Source: an uncultured Eubacteriales bacterium (GTDB lineage: Bacteria > Bacillota > Clostridia > Oscillospirales > Oscillospiraceae). From it: a stretch of DNA of 12,753 nucleotides. A program made the position numbers and the translations under genes. The notes beneath the pieces were generated by a model. The model saw nothing but the letters and a program-made list of their open reading frames with translations, ran no database searches and had not been told where the DNA came from. The stretch covers positions 1 to 12,753 of the forward strand of contig CABUJV010000048.1 in NCBI GenBank assembly GCA_902492005.1, given 5' to 3'. Of the stretch, positions 7,191-12,753 are shown one piece after another (position 1 is the stretch's first letter; each line of letters starts with the position of its first letter).

Positions 7191-7408
7191 GCCGCCATGT
7201 GGAAAAATTTGAGAGGATATCGGTGCAAAGCATAGAACCTGCCGGCAGCGGCGTCTTTGCGGATCATCCGCCGGTCCAGGTAAAACAAGGCCCGGCGGAA
7301 ACCGCTCCTCCCATTCGGGGCGGAGCAAACTTAAGCTGTATGAAATACCTTCGGTGTGATATAGTAGACCCACACAAGGGAATCCTGTATCACATCGGAG
7401 GTGTTTTT
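7191..7408 (+). other. 218-base spacer with two tandem hairpins and a trxB promoter
   Basis: TCCGCCGG (7267-7274) pairs with CCGGCGGA (7292-7299) around 17 bases. Then GCTCCTCCC (7304-7312) pairs with GGGCGGAGC (7318-7326) with one mismatch and a 5-base loop. Neither is followed by a T-run, so any role in ending the kinase transcript is uncertain. Downstream, an extended -10 box (TG, one base, TATAGT at 7360-7365) without a good -35 is the best promoter candidate for trxB. No coding sequence was recognised here. Confidence 0.45.
7357..7365 (+). promoter_or_regulatory. Candidate extended -10 promoter for trxB
   Basis: TG at 7357-7358 followed by one base and TATAGT at 7360-7365 matches an extended -10 element. 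The bases 17 upstream (TGTATG) are a poor -35, as is common for this promoter class. The start would be near 7372, about 37 bases before the trxB ATG. Confidence 0.45.
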
Positions 7409-8311
7409 ATGTACGACATCATCGTCGTGGGCGCGGGGCCGGCTGGCCTGACGGCCGCCCTCTATGCCCGGAGGGCGGGCCACACCGTGCTCATTCTGGA
7501 GGGCGGCGTCCCCGGCGGCCAAGCCGCCACCACTCCCAACGTGGAAAACTGGCCGGGCACGCCCGCCATCGGCGGAGCGGACTTTGCCATGAATCTGTAC
7601 CAGCAGGTCCAGGACCTGGGGGCAGAGGTGGCCTTCGCCGCCGTCACCGGCCTGCGGGACGAGGGCGCAGTCAAGACGGTGCTGGCCGGGGAGCAAGCCT
7701 TTCAGGGCCGGGCGGTCATCCTGGCCAACGGCGTCCGCCGCCGGAAGCTGGACGTCCCCGGTGAGGAGCGGCTGGCGGGCAGCGGCGTGTCCTACTGCGC
7801 CACCTGTGACGGCGGATTTTTCCGCGGCAGGGACGTGGCCGTGATCGGCGGCGGCAACACCGCGCTGGAGGACGCCGTCTACCTCTCCGCCCTCTGTCCT
7901 ACGGTATGGCTTATCCACCGCCGGGACCAGTTCCGGGCAGAACGGCACCTCATCGACGCCCTGGCGGGCAAGGACAACGTCAAGCCCCTGATGGGGCGCC
8001 GGGTGCTGGAAATCCTGGGCGGGCGCCAGGTGGAGGCTCTGCGCCTGGCCGGGCCGGAGGGAGAGGTCACCCTGCCGGTGGCGGGGGTGTTCGCCGCTGT
8101 GGGCCTCATCCCCGACAACACCCCCTTCTCCCCGCCGGTGGAGCTGGACCAGGACGGCTATATCCGCTCCGGCGAGGACTGCGCCACCAACGTGCCCGGC
8201 GTGTACGCCGCCGGGGACACCCGTACCAAGGACCTGCGGCAGCTGGTCACCGCCGCCGCCGATGGGGCTGCCGCCGCCAGCCGGGCGGGGCAGTACCTGG
8301 GCAGCCGGTAA
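7409..8311 (+). CDS. trxB: Thioredoxin reductase (NADPH, FAD)
   Basis: A 300-residue cytoplasmic flavoprotein that passes electrons from NADPH through FAD and a cysteine pair to thioredoxin. The FAD site is GAGPAG (8-13). The redox-active CATC (Cys130, Cys133) sits between the two nucleotide-binding halves. The NADPH site is GGGNTALE (147-154), with HRRDQFRA (170-177) carrying the arginines that contact the NADPH phosphate, so NADPH preference is likely. The C-terminal VYAAGD (265-270) closes the FAD site. The start at MYDIIVVG is chosen because the fold begins there and GGAGGTG at 7397-7403 is well placed; the frame runs back to 7187 but those codons have no family similarity. Length is slightly under the usual 305-320. 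It is a single-gene unit ended by the hairpin at 8321. Confidence 0.93.
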   Translation: MYDIIVVGAGPAGLTAALYARRAGHTVLILEGGVPGGQAATTPNVENWPGTPAIGGADFAMNLYQQVQDLGAEVAFAAVTGLRDEGAVKTVLAGEQAFQGRAVILANGVRRRKLDVPGEERLAGSGVSYCATCDGGFFRGRDVAVIGGGNTALEDAVYLSALCPTVWLIHRRDQFRAERHLIDALAGKDNVKPLMGRRVLEILGGRQVEALRLAGPEGEVTLPVAGVFAAVGLIPDNTPFSPPVELDQDGYIRSGEDCATNVPGVYAAGDTRTKDLRQLVTAAADGAAAASRAGQYLGSR

Positions 8312-8320
8312 GCCAGAAAC

Positions 8321-8360
8321 GCGGGACCCTCAAGGTGTTGAGGGTCCCGCAGTTTTCCTT
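8321..8360. terminator. Terminator between convergent trxB and murC
   Basis: GCGGGACCCTCAA (8321-8333) and TTGAGGGTCCCGC (8338-8350) form a perfect 13-bp stem with a GGTG loop. On the plus strand AGTTTTCCTT follows, which terminates trxB. Towards murC the tail is poorer (GTTTCTGG), so action on that strand is likely but weaker. The hairpin lies wholly between the two stop codons. Confidence 0.9.
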
Positions 8361-9733
8361 CACCCGCCCCGTACCAGGGCCTCTCCCGCGGTGTAGATGT
8401 CTCCGGCCCCCACGGTGAGGATCAGGTCCCCAGGCTGGGCCAGCTCCCGCAGCCGGGCGGTTACCTCGGGCAGGGTGGCGTAATACTCCGCGCCCGGGAT
8501 CTGCTCCGCCAGATCCCGGGAGGAGATGCCGATGTCGTTGGTCTCCCGGGCGGCAAAGATCTCCGCCAGGAGGGTCACGTCCGGCTTTTTCAGTACCTGC
8601 GCAAAGTCGCCGAACAGGGCGGCCGTGCGGGTATAGGTGTGGGGCTGGAAGGCGCAGATCACCCGCCCGTACCCCAGGGTGCGGGCGGTGTCCAGCAGGG
8701 CCTTCAGCTCGCCGGGGTGGTGGGCGTAGTCGTCAAAGACCTCCGCCCCATGGAAGCTGCCCTTGTGCTCCAGGCGGCGGCCCGCCCCCCGGAAGGCGTT
8801 CAGCCCCTCCTCCACCGCCCGGGCGGGGACCCCCAGGGCGATGGACGCGGCGGCGGCGGCCAGGGCGTTTTTCACGTTGTGGACCCCGGGCACCCGCAGG
8901 GACACGTGGGCAAAGATCTCCCCCCGGTATACCACGTCGAAGGCGGGCAGGCCCTTTTCCCAGGTCAGGCCGGCGGCGTGGACGTCCCCCTCCTCCAGGC
9001 CAAAGGTGGTGACGGGGCGCTTCTCCCCCTCCAGGGTGTGCATGGTATTGGCGTCGTCCCGGTTGGCGATGATGCGCCCCCCCTCGGGCACCAGGTCGGC
9101 AAATCGCCGGAAGGAGCGCTCCACATCCTCCAGGTCCTTGAAAAAGTCCAGGTGGTCGGCCTCGATGTTTAGGATCACCGCCACCGTGGGGAAGAAGGAC
9201 AAAAAGGAGTTGCAGTACTCGCAGGACTCCAGAATGATGGTCTCCCCCCGGCCCACCCGGTGTCCCGCCCCCAGCAGAGGCAGGGTGCCGCCGATCATCA
9301 CCGTGGGGTCCAGTCCGGCGGCCATGATGATGTGGGTGCACATGGAGGTGGTGGTGGTCTTGCCGTGGGTACCCGAGATGCACAGAGCGTTGCGGTAGTG
9401 CTTCATGATGGAGCCCCAGGCCTGAGCCCGCTCGAAGACGGGAATGCCCGCCTCCCGGGCGGCGGCGATCTCGGGGTTGGCGTCGTGGACGGCGGCGGTG
9501 CGGATGACCAGCTCGGCCCCCGCCACGTTCTCCGCCCGGTGCCCGACGGTGACGGGAATGCCCAGGGAGCGCAGATGCTCCACCGTGGCGCTGTCGTGCA
9601 CATCGGAGCCGGTGATGGCCATACCGGCCCCGTGGAGGACCTCCGCCAGCGGGGACATAGACACGCCGCCGACGCCCACCAGGTGGGCCCGGCGGCCGGG
9701 CTTGATGTAATCGTCAATGTTCAAAACCGTCAT
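8360..9733 (-). CDS. murC: UDP-N-acetylmuramate--L-alanine ligase
   Basis: A 457-residue cytoplasmic ligase that adds L-alanine to UDP-MurNAc with ATP, the first step in building the peptidoglycan peptide. The N-terminal Rossmann domain shows HLVGVGGVSMSPLA (18-30). The Mur-ligase P-loop is GTHGKTTTT (121-129). NIEADHLDFF in the central domain and DDYAHHPGE in the C-terminal domain are MurC-specific. Length is normal for the family. The start chosen is MTVLNIDDY at 9733. The frame extends 16 codons further, but that part is unlike MurC and lies upstream of the predicted transcript start (about 9778). The ribosome site is modest: AAAGGG at 9751-9746, 12 bases away. It appears monocistronic, convergent with trxB and divergent from cca. 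Confidence 0.95.
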   Translation of the reverse strand: MTVLNIDDYIKPGRRAHLVGVGGVSMSPLAEVLHGAGMAITGSDVHDSATVEHLRSLGIPVTVGHRAENVAGAELVIRTAAVHDANPEIAAAREAGIPVFERAQAWGSIMKHYRNALCISGTHGKTTTTSMCTHIIMAAGLDPTVMIGGTLPLLGAGHRVGRGETIILESCEYCNSFLSFFPTVAVILNIEADHLDFFKDLEDVERSFRRFADLVPEGGRIIANRDDANTMHTLEGEKRPVTTFGLEEGDVHAAGLTWEKGLPAFDVVYRGEIFAHVSLRVPGVHNVKNALAAAAASIALGVPARAVEEGLNAFRGAGRRLEHKGSFHGAEVFDDYAHHPGELKALLDTARTLGYGRVICAFQPHTYTRTAALFGDFAQVLKKPDVTLLAEIFAARETNDIGISSRDLAEQIPGAEYYATLPEVTARLRELAQPGDLILTVGAGDIYTAGEALVRGG

Positions 9734-9737
9734 GGGG

Positions 9738-9766
9738 TTTACACACCCTTTGTTTGAGATTATAAT
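9738..9766 (+). promoter_or_regulatory. Promoter of cca
   Basis: TTTACA (9738-9743) and a perfect TATAAT (9761-9766) are 17 bases apart. The start near 9773 gives a leader of about 73 bases. The -35 box is only 4 bases from the murC start codon, so this promoter sits inside the murC leader and points at the murC promoter. Confidence 0.75.
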
Positions 9767-9784
9767 GCAGGGGGAAATCAAAAT

Positions 9785-9813
9785 ATTATATCTCCATTAT
9801 AGACGTTAGGCAA
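9785..9813 (-). promoter_or_regulatory. Promoter of murC
   Basis: On the minus strand TTGCCT (9813-9808) and a perfect TATAAT (9790-9785) are 17 bases apart. The start near 9778 gives a murC leader of about 45 bases. It faces the cca promoter, with 18 bases between the two -10 boxes. A second minus-strand TATAAT (9764-9759) has no good -35 at the right distance. Confidence 0.6.
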
Positions 9814-9845
9814 GTAAAAGATACCAGCGAGAGGGGGAAAACGGG

Positions 9846-10841
9846 ATGGACCTGCCCAGCTTGCCGGCCCCGGCGGCGGCGTGCTGCGGCACGCTGCGCC
9901 GGGCGGGGCATGAGGCATGCCCGGTGGGGGGCTGCGTCCGGGATCTGCTGCTGGGCCGCGCCCCCGGCGACTGGGACATCGCCACCTCCGCCCGGCCCGA
10001 GGCCGTGACGGCCCTGTTTGAGCGCACCGTGCCCACCGGCCTGAAGCACGGCACCGTCACGGTGCTGCTGGGCGGCATGGCACTGGAGGTCACCACCTTC
10101 CGGGGGGAGAGCGGCTACTCCGACGGACGGCATCCGGACCGCGTCACCTTCGGCGTGGGGCTCCGGGAGGACCTGGCCCGCCGGGACTTCACCATCAACG
10201 CCATGGCCCTGGCCCCGGGCGGATCGGTGGTCGATCCCTTCGGCGGCCGGGCCGACCTGGCCCGCCGGCTCATCCGCTGTGTGGGGGAGCCGGAGCGCCG
10301 CTTCTCCGAGGACGCCCTGCGGATGCTGCGGGCGGTGCGTTTCGCCGCCCAGCTCGGTTTCACCCTGGAGGCGCGGACCGCCGCCGCCCTGGCCGACTGC
10401 GCCCCCCTGCTGGAGCGGGTCTCCGGTGAGCGCATCCGCATTGAGCTGGAGAAGACCCTCCTCTCCCCCGCCCCCGGTCTGGCCGCCCTGCCGGTGGAGC
10501 TGGGGATGCTGGCGCGCTTCGGGGCCTCCGCCCGGCGGGTGGATCTGTCGGCTCTGGCGGCCCTGCCCCCCGCGCCCGCCGACCGGTGGAGCGCCTTCTG
10601 CGCCGTCACGGGGCTGGACATTACCCGGCTGCCGGTGGAGCGGGCCCTGCGCCGGGCGGTGCTCCATCCGGAGGACCGGGAGCTGGCCGCCTTGGCCGTC
10701 ACCGGCCGGGACCTGTACGACCTGGGCCTGCGGGGCGGGGACATCGGCCGGACCCGCCGTGCCCTGCTGGAGCACGTGCGGGCCCACCCGGGGGACAACC
10801 GGCGCAACCTCCTGCTCTCCCTGGCAAAAGAATGGACCTGA
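9846..10841 (+). CDS. cca: CCA-adding tRNA nucleotidyltransferase (short form)
   Basis: A 331-residue class II nucleotidyltransferase that builds or repairs the 3' CCA end of tRNAs; poly(A) polymerase is the close alternative in this family. Visible motifs are GGCVRD (28-33), the metal-binding DWD (Asp42, Asp44), RRDFTINAM (112-120) and EDALRMLRAVRF (155-166), whose Asp156 and Arg159 belong to the nucleotide-choosing EDxxR template. The head and neck are complete. After about residue 225 the body is compressed, and the HD-like region found in many clostridial relatives is not recognisable, making it shorter than the usual 390-450. The ending (ALLEHVRAHPGDNRRNLLLSLAKEWT) still resembles a normal family C-terminus. 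The start is supported by AGGGGG 8 bases upstream. The last codons lie in a terminator arm. Confidence 0.9.
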   Translation: MDLPSLPAPAAACCGTLRRAGHEACPVGGCVRDLLLGRAPGDWDIATSARPEAVTALFERTVPTGLKHGTVTVLLGGMALEVTTFRGESGYSDGRHPDRVTFGVGLREDLARRDFTINAMALAPGGSVVDPFGGRADLARRLIRCVGEPERRFSEDALRMLRAVRFAAQLGFTLEARTAAALADCAPLLERVSGERIRIELEKTLLSPAPGLAALPVELGMLARFGASARRVDLSALAALPPAPADRWSAFCAVTGLDITRLPVERALRRAVLHPEDRELAALAVTGRDLYDLGLRGGDIGRTRRALLEHVRAHPGDNRRNLLLSLAKEWT

Positions 10842-10866
10842 CGTTGGTCAGGTCCATTCTTTTGCC
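10823..10866. terminator. Bidirectional terminator overlapping the ends of cca and the TetR gene
   Basis: The arms 10823-10841 and 10848-10866 are perfectly complementary over 19 bp around the loop CGTTGG. Each arm contains AAAAGAATGG or its complement, so both transcripts see a stem ending in TTTT. The left arm ends exactly with the cca stop codon and the right arm begins exactly with the TetR stop codon. Almost the whole structure is therefore coding on both strands. Confidence 0.9.
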
Positions 10867-11459
10867 GCTGTTTTCTGGAAAAACCCGGTAAAAAGCTGAT
10901 AGTCCTCCTCCATTTTGGGCAACAATGGATAGGAATAGTTGTGCAGCACCCAGTCGATCACCACGCCCCGGAAGTGCCGGTAGCAGAAGTCGGCCACCCA
11001 CTCCGGGCTGCGCCCTGAGGCCAGGATGCCCTCCCGCTGGGCCTGGCGGAAGCACTCCACCATGGCTCGCAGCGTGTACCGGGAGGAGTCCATGGACTGG
11101 ATGGTGGGGTCGGTAATCCGGCGCACGTAGTAGCGCCCCGTCAGCTCGCCGCCCTCCTCCTCCATGAATCGGGCATAGGCCGTCAGGATGCGCCCCAGCC
11201 GCTTCGCCGGCTCGTCCCCCTCATGGCCCCTGAGGGCCTCCTCCATGTAGTCGTCCAGCGGGGCGAAGCCCTTGTTGAACAGGGATTCCTTCGAGGGAAA
11301 GTGGTGGTAGAAGGCCCCGGTGGTGATGCCCGCCTGCTTGCAGATATCCCGGATGGACACTTTGTCGAAGCCCCGCTCCCGCATGAGGGTCAGGGCCGCC
11401 TGGAGGATGTTCCGCTCGGTCTGGCGGGCCTGGGCCTGGCGGCGCTGTGCATAGCTCAT
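10848..11459 (-). CDS. TetR-family transcriptional regulator
   Basis: A 203-residue one-component repressor. The N-terminal DNA-binding domain shows the TetR pattern ILQAALTLMRERGFDKVSIRDI, then the helix-turn-helix KQAGITTGAFYHHFPSKESLF (about residues 35-61). The rest is a helical ligand-binding and dimerisation domain, rich in aromatic residues (RYYVRR, WVADFCYRHFRGVVIDW), which suits a hydrophobic ligand. The start at MSYAQRRQ (11459) is favoured because GGAAAGGA lies 6-7 bases upstream; in-frame ATGs at 11486 and 11498 have poorer sites. The gene is divergent from the DegV gene, and a palindrome lies between their promoters, so autoregulation and control of DegV are likely. The inducer is unknown; a fatty acid or acyl-CoA is a guess from the neighbour. 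The protein ends in AKEWT, as cca does. Confidence 0.9.
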   Translation of the reverse strand: MSYAQRRQAQARQTERNILQAALTLMRERGFDKVSIRDICKQAGITTGAFYHHFPSKESLFNKGFAPLDDYMEEALRGHEGDEPAKRLGRILTAYARFMEEEGGELTGRYYVRRITDPTIQSMDSSRYTLRAMVECFRQAQREGILASGRSPEWVADFCYRHFRGVVIDWVLHNYSYPLLPKMEEDYQLFTGFFQKTAAKEWT

Positions 11460-11479
11460 GTTTTTTCCTTTCCGGGCGG

Positions 11480-11508
11480 TTGACATTCGCCCCTCCATGC
11501 CTTATAAT
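11480..11508 (+). promoter_or_regulatory. Perfect-consensus promoter of the DegV gene
   Basis: TTGACA (11480-11485), a 17-base spacer and TATAAT (11503-11508) match the sigma-A consensus at all twelve positions. The start near 11515 lies inside the palindrome at 11510-11526. A promoter this good normally needs a repressor to be controlled. Confidence 0.85.
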
Positions 11509-11509
11509 T

Positions 11510-11526
11510 ACATAACGATGTTATGT
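11510..11526. promoter_or_regulatory. Palindromic operator, probable TetR-family binding site
   Basis: ACATAAC-GAT-GTTATGT is a perfect 7-bp inverted repeat with a 3-base centre, the size expected for a TetR dimer. It fills the space between the two facing -10 boxes and covers both predicted start sites. An outer perfect repeat, GCCTTATAAT (11499-11508) and ATTATAAGGC (11531-11540), surrounds it and includes both -10 boxes. Binding is inferred, not shown. Confidence 0.75.
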
Positions 11527-11530
11527 GACT

Positions 11531-11559
11531 ATTATAAGGCAGGGGTCCTCCCCTGTCAA
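11531..11559 (-). promoter_or_regulatory. Perfect-consensus promoter of the TetR gene
   Basis: On the minus strand TTGACA (11559-11554), a 17-base spacer and TATAAT (11536-11531) again match the consensus at all twelve positions. The start near 11524 gives a leader of about 65 bases to the favoured TetR start. The promoter points at the DegV promoter, with 22 bases between the -10 boxes. Confidence 0.85.
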
Positions 11560-11581
11560 GAGATGGAGAAGTGATGATCGT

Positions 11582-12445
11582 ATGGCTCCCCGCAAAATCG
11601 CGCTGCTGACCGATTCCTGCGCCGACCTCTCGCCCCAGCTGGCGGAGGAAAACCACATCCATGTGGTGCCCCTGCGCATCCGCTGCGCCGACGGGGAATA
11701 CCGGGACGGAGTGGACATCCACCCCGCCGACATCTATGCCAGACTCCGTTCCGGTGAGCTGCCCAAGACCTCTCTCCCCGCCGGGGAGGACATCACAGGC
11801 GCCTTCGACCGCATCGCCGCCGAAGGGTACGACGGGGTCATTGCCGTCATGCTCTCCAGCGGCCTGTCCGGCACCTATAACATGACCCGGCTGCTGGCCG
11901 GAGAGCGCCGCGATCTGGAGATCAAGGTCTACGACTCGGTAAGCGGGGCCCTGGGCATGGGCATGACCCTGCTCCAGCTGGCCGAGGACCTGCGCTCCGG
12001 CGTCTCCTGGCGGGAGCTGACCCACAAGCGGGTGCCCCATCTTATCCAAAACACCTTCCCCTTCTTCTCGGTGGACACCCTGGAGTATCTGCTCAAGGGA
12101 GGGCGCATCGGCAAGGTCGCCGCCATGGCAGGCACCATGCTCCAGATCAAACCTCTTATCACCTTTGCCCCCGACGGGCAGCTCCAGTCCATCGCCAAGG
12201 TCCGGGGGCGCAGGCAGGTCCAGGATAAGCTCATCGACCTGGTGGTCAAGTCCTGCGGCAGCCACAAGAAGTACAACCTGGCCGTGGCCAACGGCGGGGC
12301 CCACGAGGAGATGGCCCAGCTCAAAGAGAAGCTGAAGGCCACCCTGCCCCACTACGACCACGTGTGGGAGGGAGAGATCGACGGCACCCTCAGCGTCTAC
12401 ATCGGCTCCGGTGTGCTGGGCGCCGCCGTGCAGGTTCTGGACTGA
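11582..12445 (+). CDS. DegV-family (FakB-like) fatty-acid-binding protein
   Basis: A 287-residue cytoplasmic protein of the DegV family, whose studied members bind a fatty acid and present it to the kinase FakA for phosphorylation and entry into phospholipid. Family marks are KIALLTDSCADLS (5-17), PKTSLPAGEDI (61-71), SSGLSGTYN (92-100) and LLKGGRIGK (170-178) with the conserved arginine. Near the end, YIGSGVLG (273-280) replaces the usual H-x-GPG-x-x-G pattern, so the conserved pocket histidine appears to be Tyr273. The start at MAPRKIALLTDS is where the family fold begins; GGAG at 11565-11568 is rather far (13 bases). An upstream in-frame GTG (11525) lies in the operator and is unlikely. 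No FakA gene is in the window. Expression is probably under the adjacent TetR protein. Confidence 0.9.
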   Translation: MAPRKIALLTDSCADLSPQLAEENHIHVVPLRIRCADGEYRDGVDIHPADIYARLRSGELPKTSLPAGEDITGAFDRIAAEGYDGVIAVMLSSGLSGTYNMTRLLAGERRDLEIKVYDSVSGALGMGMTLLQLAEDLRSGVSWRELTHKRVPHLIQNTFPFFSVDTLEYLLKGGRIGKVAAMAGTMLQIKPLITFAPDGQLQSIAKVRGRRQVQDKLIDLVVKSCGSHKKYNLAVANGGAHEEMAQLKEKLKATLPHYDHVWEGEIDGTLSVYIGSGVLGAAVQVLD

Positions 12446-12451
12446 ATGGTT

Positions 12452-12484
12452 CAAAAGACGGCGCGGCCTTCCGGCCGCAGCCGT
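12452..12484 (-). terminator. Terminator of clpB
   Basis: Read on the minus strand, ACGGC-T-GCGGCC (12484-12473) pairs with GGCCGC-GCCGT (12468-12458) around a GGAA loop, with one bulged base, and CTTTTG follows. This is a good rho-independent terminator for the leftward clpB. On the plus strand the stem follows the DegV stop codon but lacks a T-run. Confidence 0.75.
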
Positions 12485-12753
12485 CAGCCCTGCGGAGACC
12501 GCAATGGTAAACTGCGCGTCGCCCGCAGTCCACGGCCAGGGTGTCACCCTGCTCCACCTCGCCGGCGATGATCTTCCGGCTGATGAGGGTCTCCACCGTG
12601 TGCTGGAGGTAGCGGCACAGGGGCCGGGCGCCGTAGACGGGGTCGTAGGCGCTGTCGATGATGTGGGTGACGTTGTCCTTGGTCAGCGGCTTGTAGAGCA
12701 CGATCTCATCCAGCCGGTTCAGGAACTCCGGCCGGAAGGACCGCTTCAGGAGC
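12484..12753 (-). pseudogene. clpB: ClpB disaggregase C-terminal end, damaged (rest outside window)
   Basis: This is the C-terminal end of the second AAA+ domain of ClpB, the chaperone that pulls apart protein aggregates with DnaK. FRPEFLNRLDEIVLYKPL and YDPVYGARPL (sensor-2 arginine) are diagnostic. Three defects are visible. First, only 12 residues separate KPL from YDPVYG, where E. coli ClpB has about 41, so some 29 residues of the small D2 subdomain are missing in frame. Second, after TLAVDC the frame changes: removing one G from the GGG at about 12512-12514 restores CGDAQFTIAVSAG. Third, removing one G from the GGG at about 12488-12490 then reaches a TGA at 12486-12484, right at the terminator. 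As it stands, the frame instead runs on to 12390, antisense to the DegV gene. PLCRYLQ also has Cys where Lys or Arg is usual. Sequencing error or true decay cannot be separated here. Confidence 0.75.

Noticed and set aside
5451..7373. 640-codon open frame antisense to the hybrid kinase
   Set aside because: The plus strand encodes an intact kinase and two receiver domains with all catalytic motifs; the antisense product has no recognisable domain and no clear ribosome site. Long antisense frames are common opposite such genes.
7187..7408. Start of trxB at 7187, overlapping the kinase stop
   Set aside because: The extra 74 residues have no FAD-reductase similarity, whereas MYDIIVVGAGPAG at 7409 is the standard N-terminus with a good ribosome site.
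9734..9781. N-terminal extension of MurC from 9781
   Set aside because: The 16 extra residues are unlike the family and would lie upstream of the predicted transcript start near 9778.
9786..10787. 333-codon frame antisense to cca
   Set aside because: The G, Q, P and H-rich product is a shadow of the CCA enzyme, which carries all family motifs on the plus strand.
11525..11581. N-terminal extension of the DegV protein from GTG 11525
   Set aside because: It lies at the operator edge, about 10 bases after the predicted transcript start, without a ribosome site; the family fold begins at 11582.
12446..12490. Hairpin after the DegV gene as its own terminator
   Set aside because: On the plus strand the stem is preceded by A residues and followed by CAGCCC with no T-run; the T-run is on the minus strand, so it belongs to clpB.
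11456..12547. 363-codon minus-strand frame across the DegV gene
   Set aside because: It is antisense to an intact DegV-family gene. Its first residues (AGDAQFTIAVSAG) are the out-of-frame tail of ClpB, which is why it looked partly real.

Overview
The window looks like chromosomal DNA of a GC-rich, gut-type member of the Clostridia (Oscillospiraceae / Flavonifractor-Lawsonibacter-like). This is inferred from very GC-rich housekeeping genes of Firmicutes type (MetA, MATE, TrxB, MurC, CCA enzyme, DegV, ClpB), AGGAGG-like ribosome sites, consensus sigma-A promoters, and a hybrid kinase / Hpt / HD-GYP relay of a kind frequent in these bacteria. The species cannot be named from sequence reading alone.

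Layout. 1-946 (+): the 3' end of metA and an HD-domain phosphohydrolase form an operon. A promoter buried in the end of the HD gene and a hairpin just after it lead into a MATE transporter (1036-2421). 2422-2631 is an AT-rich control region with a 14-bp inverted repeat and a very good promoter. 2632-7190 (+) is a three-gene phosphorelay: response regulator with an HD-GYP c-di-GMP phosphodiesterase domain, a stand-alone Hpt protein, and a membrane hybrid histidine kinase with two receiver domains. It is visibly less GC-rich than the genes on both sides. 7409-8311 (+) is thioredoxin reductase, convergent with murC (8360-9733, -) across a perfect terminator hairpin. cca (9846-10841, +) is divergent from murC and converges on a TetR-family regulator (10848-11459, -). 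The TetR gene is divergent from a DegV-family fatty-acid-binding protein (11582-12445, +). The right edge (12484-12753, -) is the C-terminal end of clpB, which appears damaged.

How the parts work together. The kinase, Hpt and HD-GYP regulator probably form one His-Asp-His-Asp relay that adjusts c-di-GMP. The TetR and DegV genes share a compact control region in which two perfect-consensus promoters point at each other over a palindromic operator, so one repressor dimer could shut both. The murC/cca spacer shows the same face-to-face promoter design. The cca/TetR convergence is ended by a 19-bp perfect hairpin whose two arms encode the last residues of both proteins, which therefore end in the same peptide, AKEWT. 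No RNA gene, CRISPR array, insertion sequence or phage gene was recognised.
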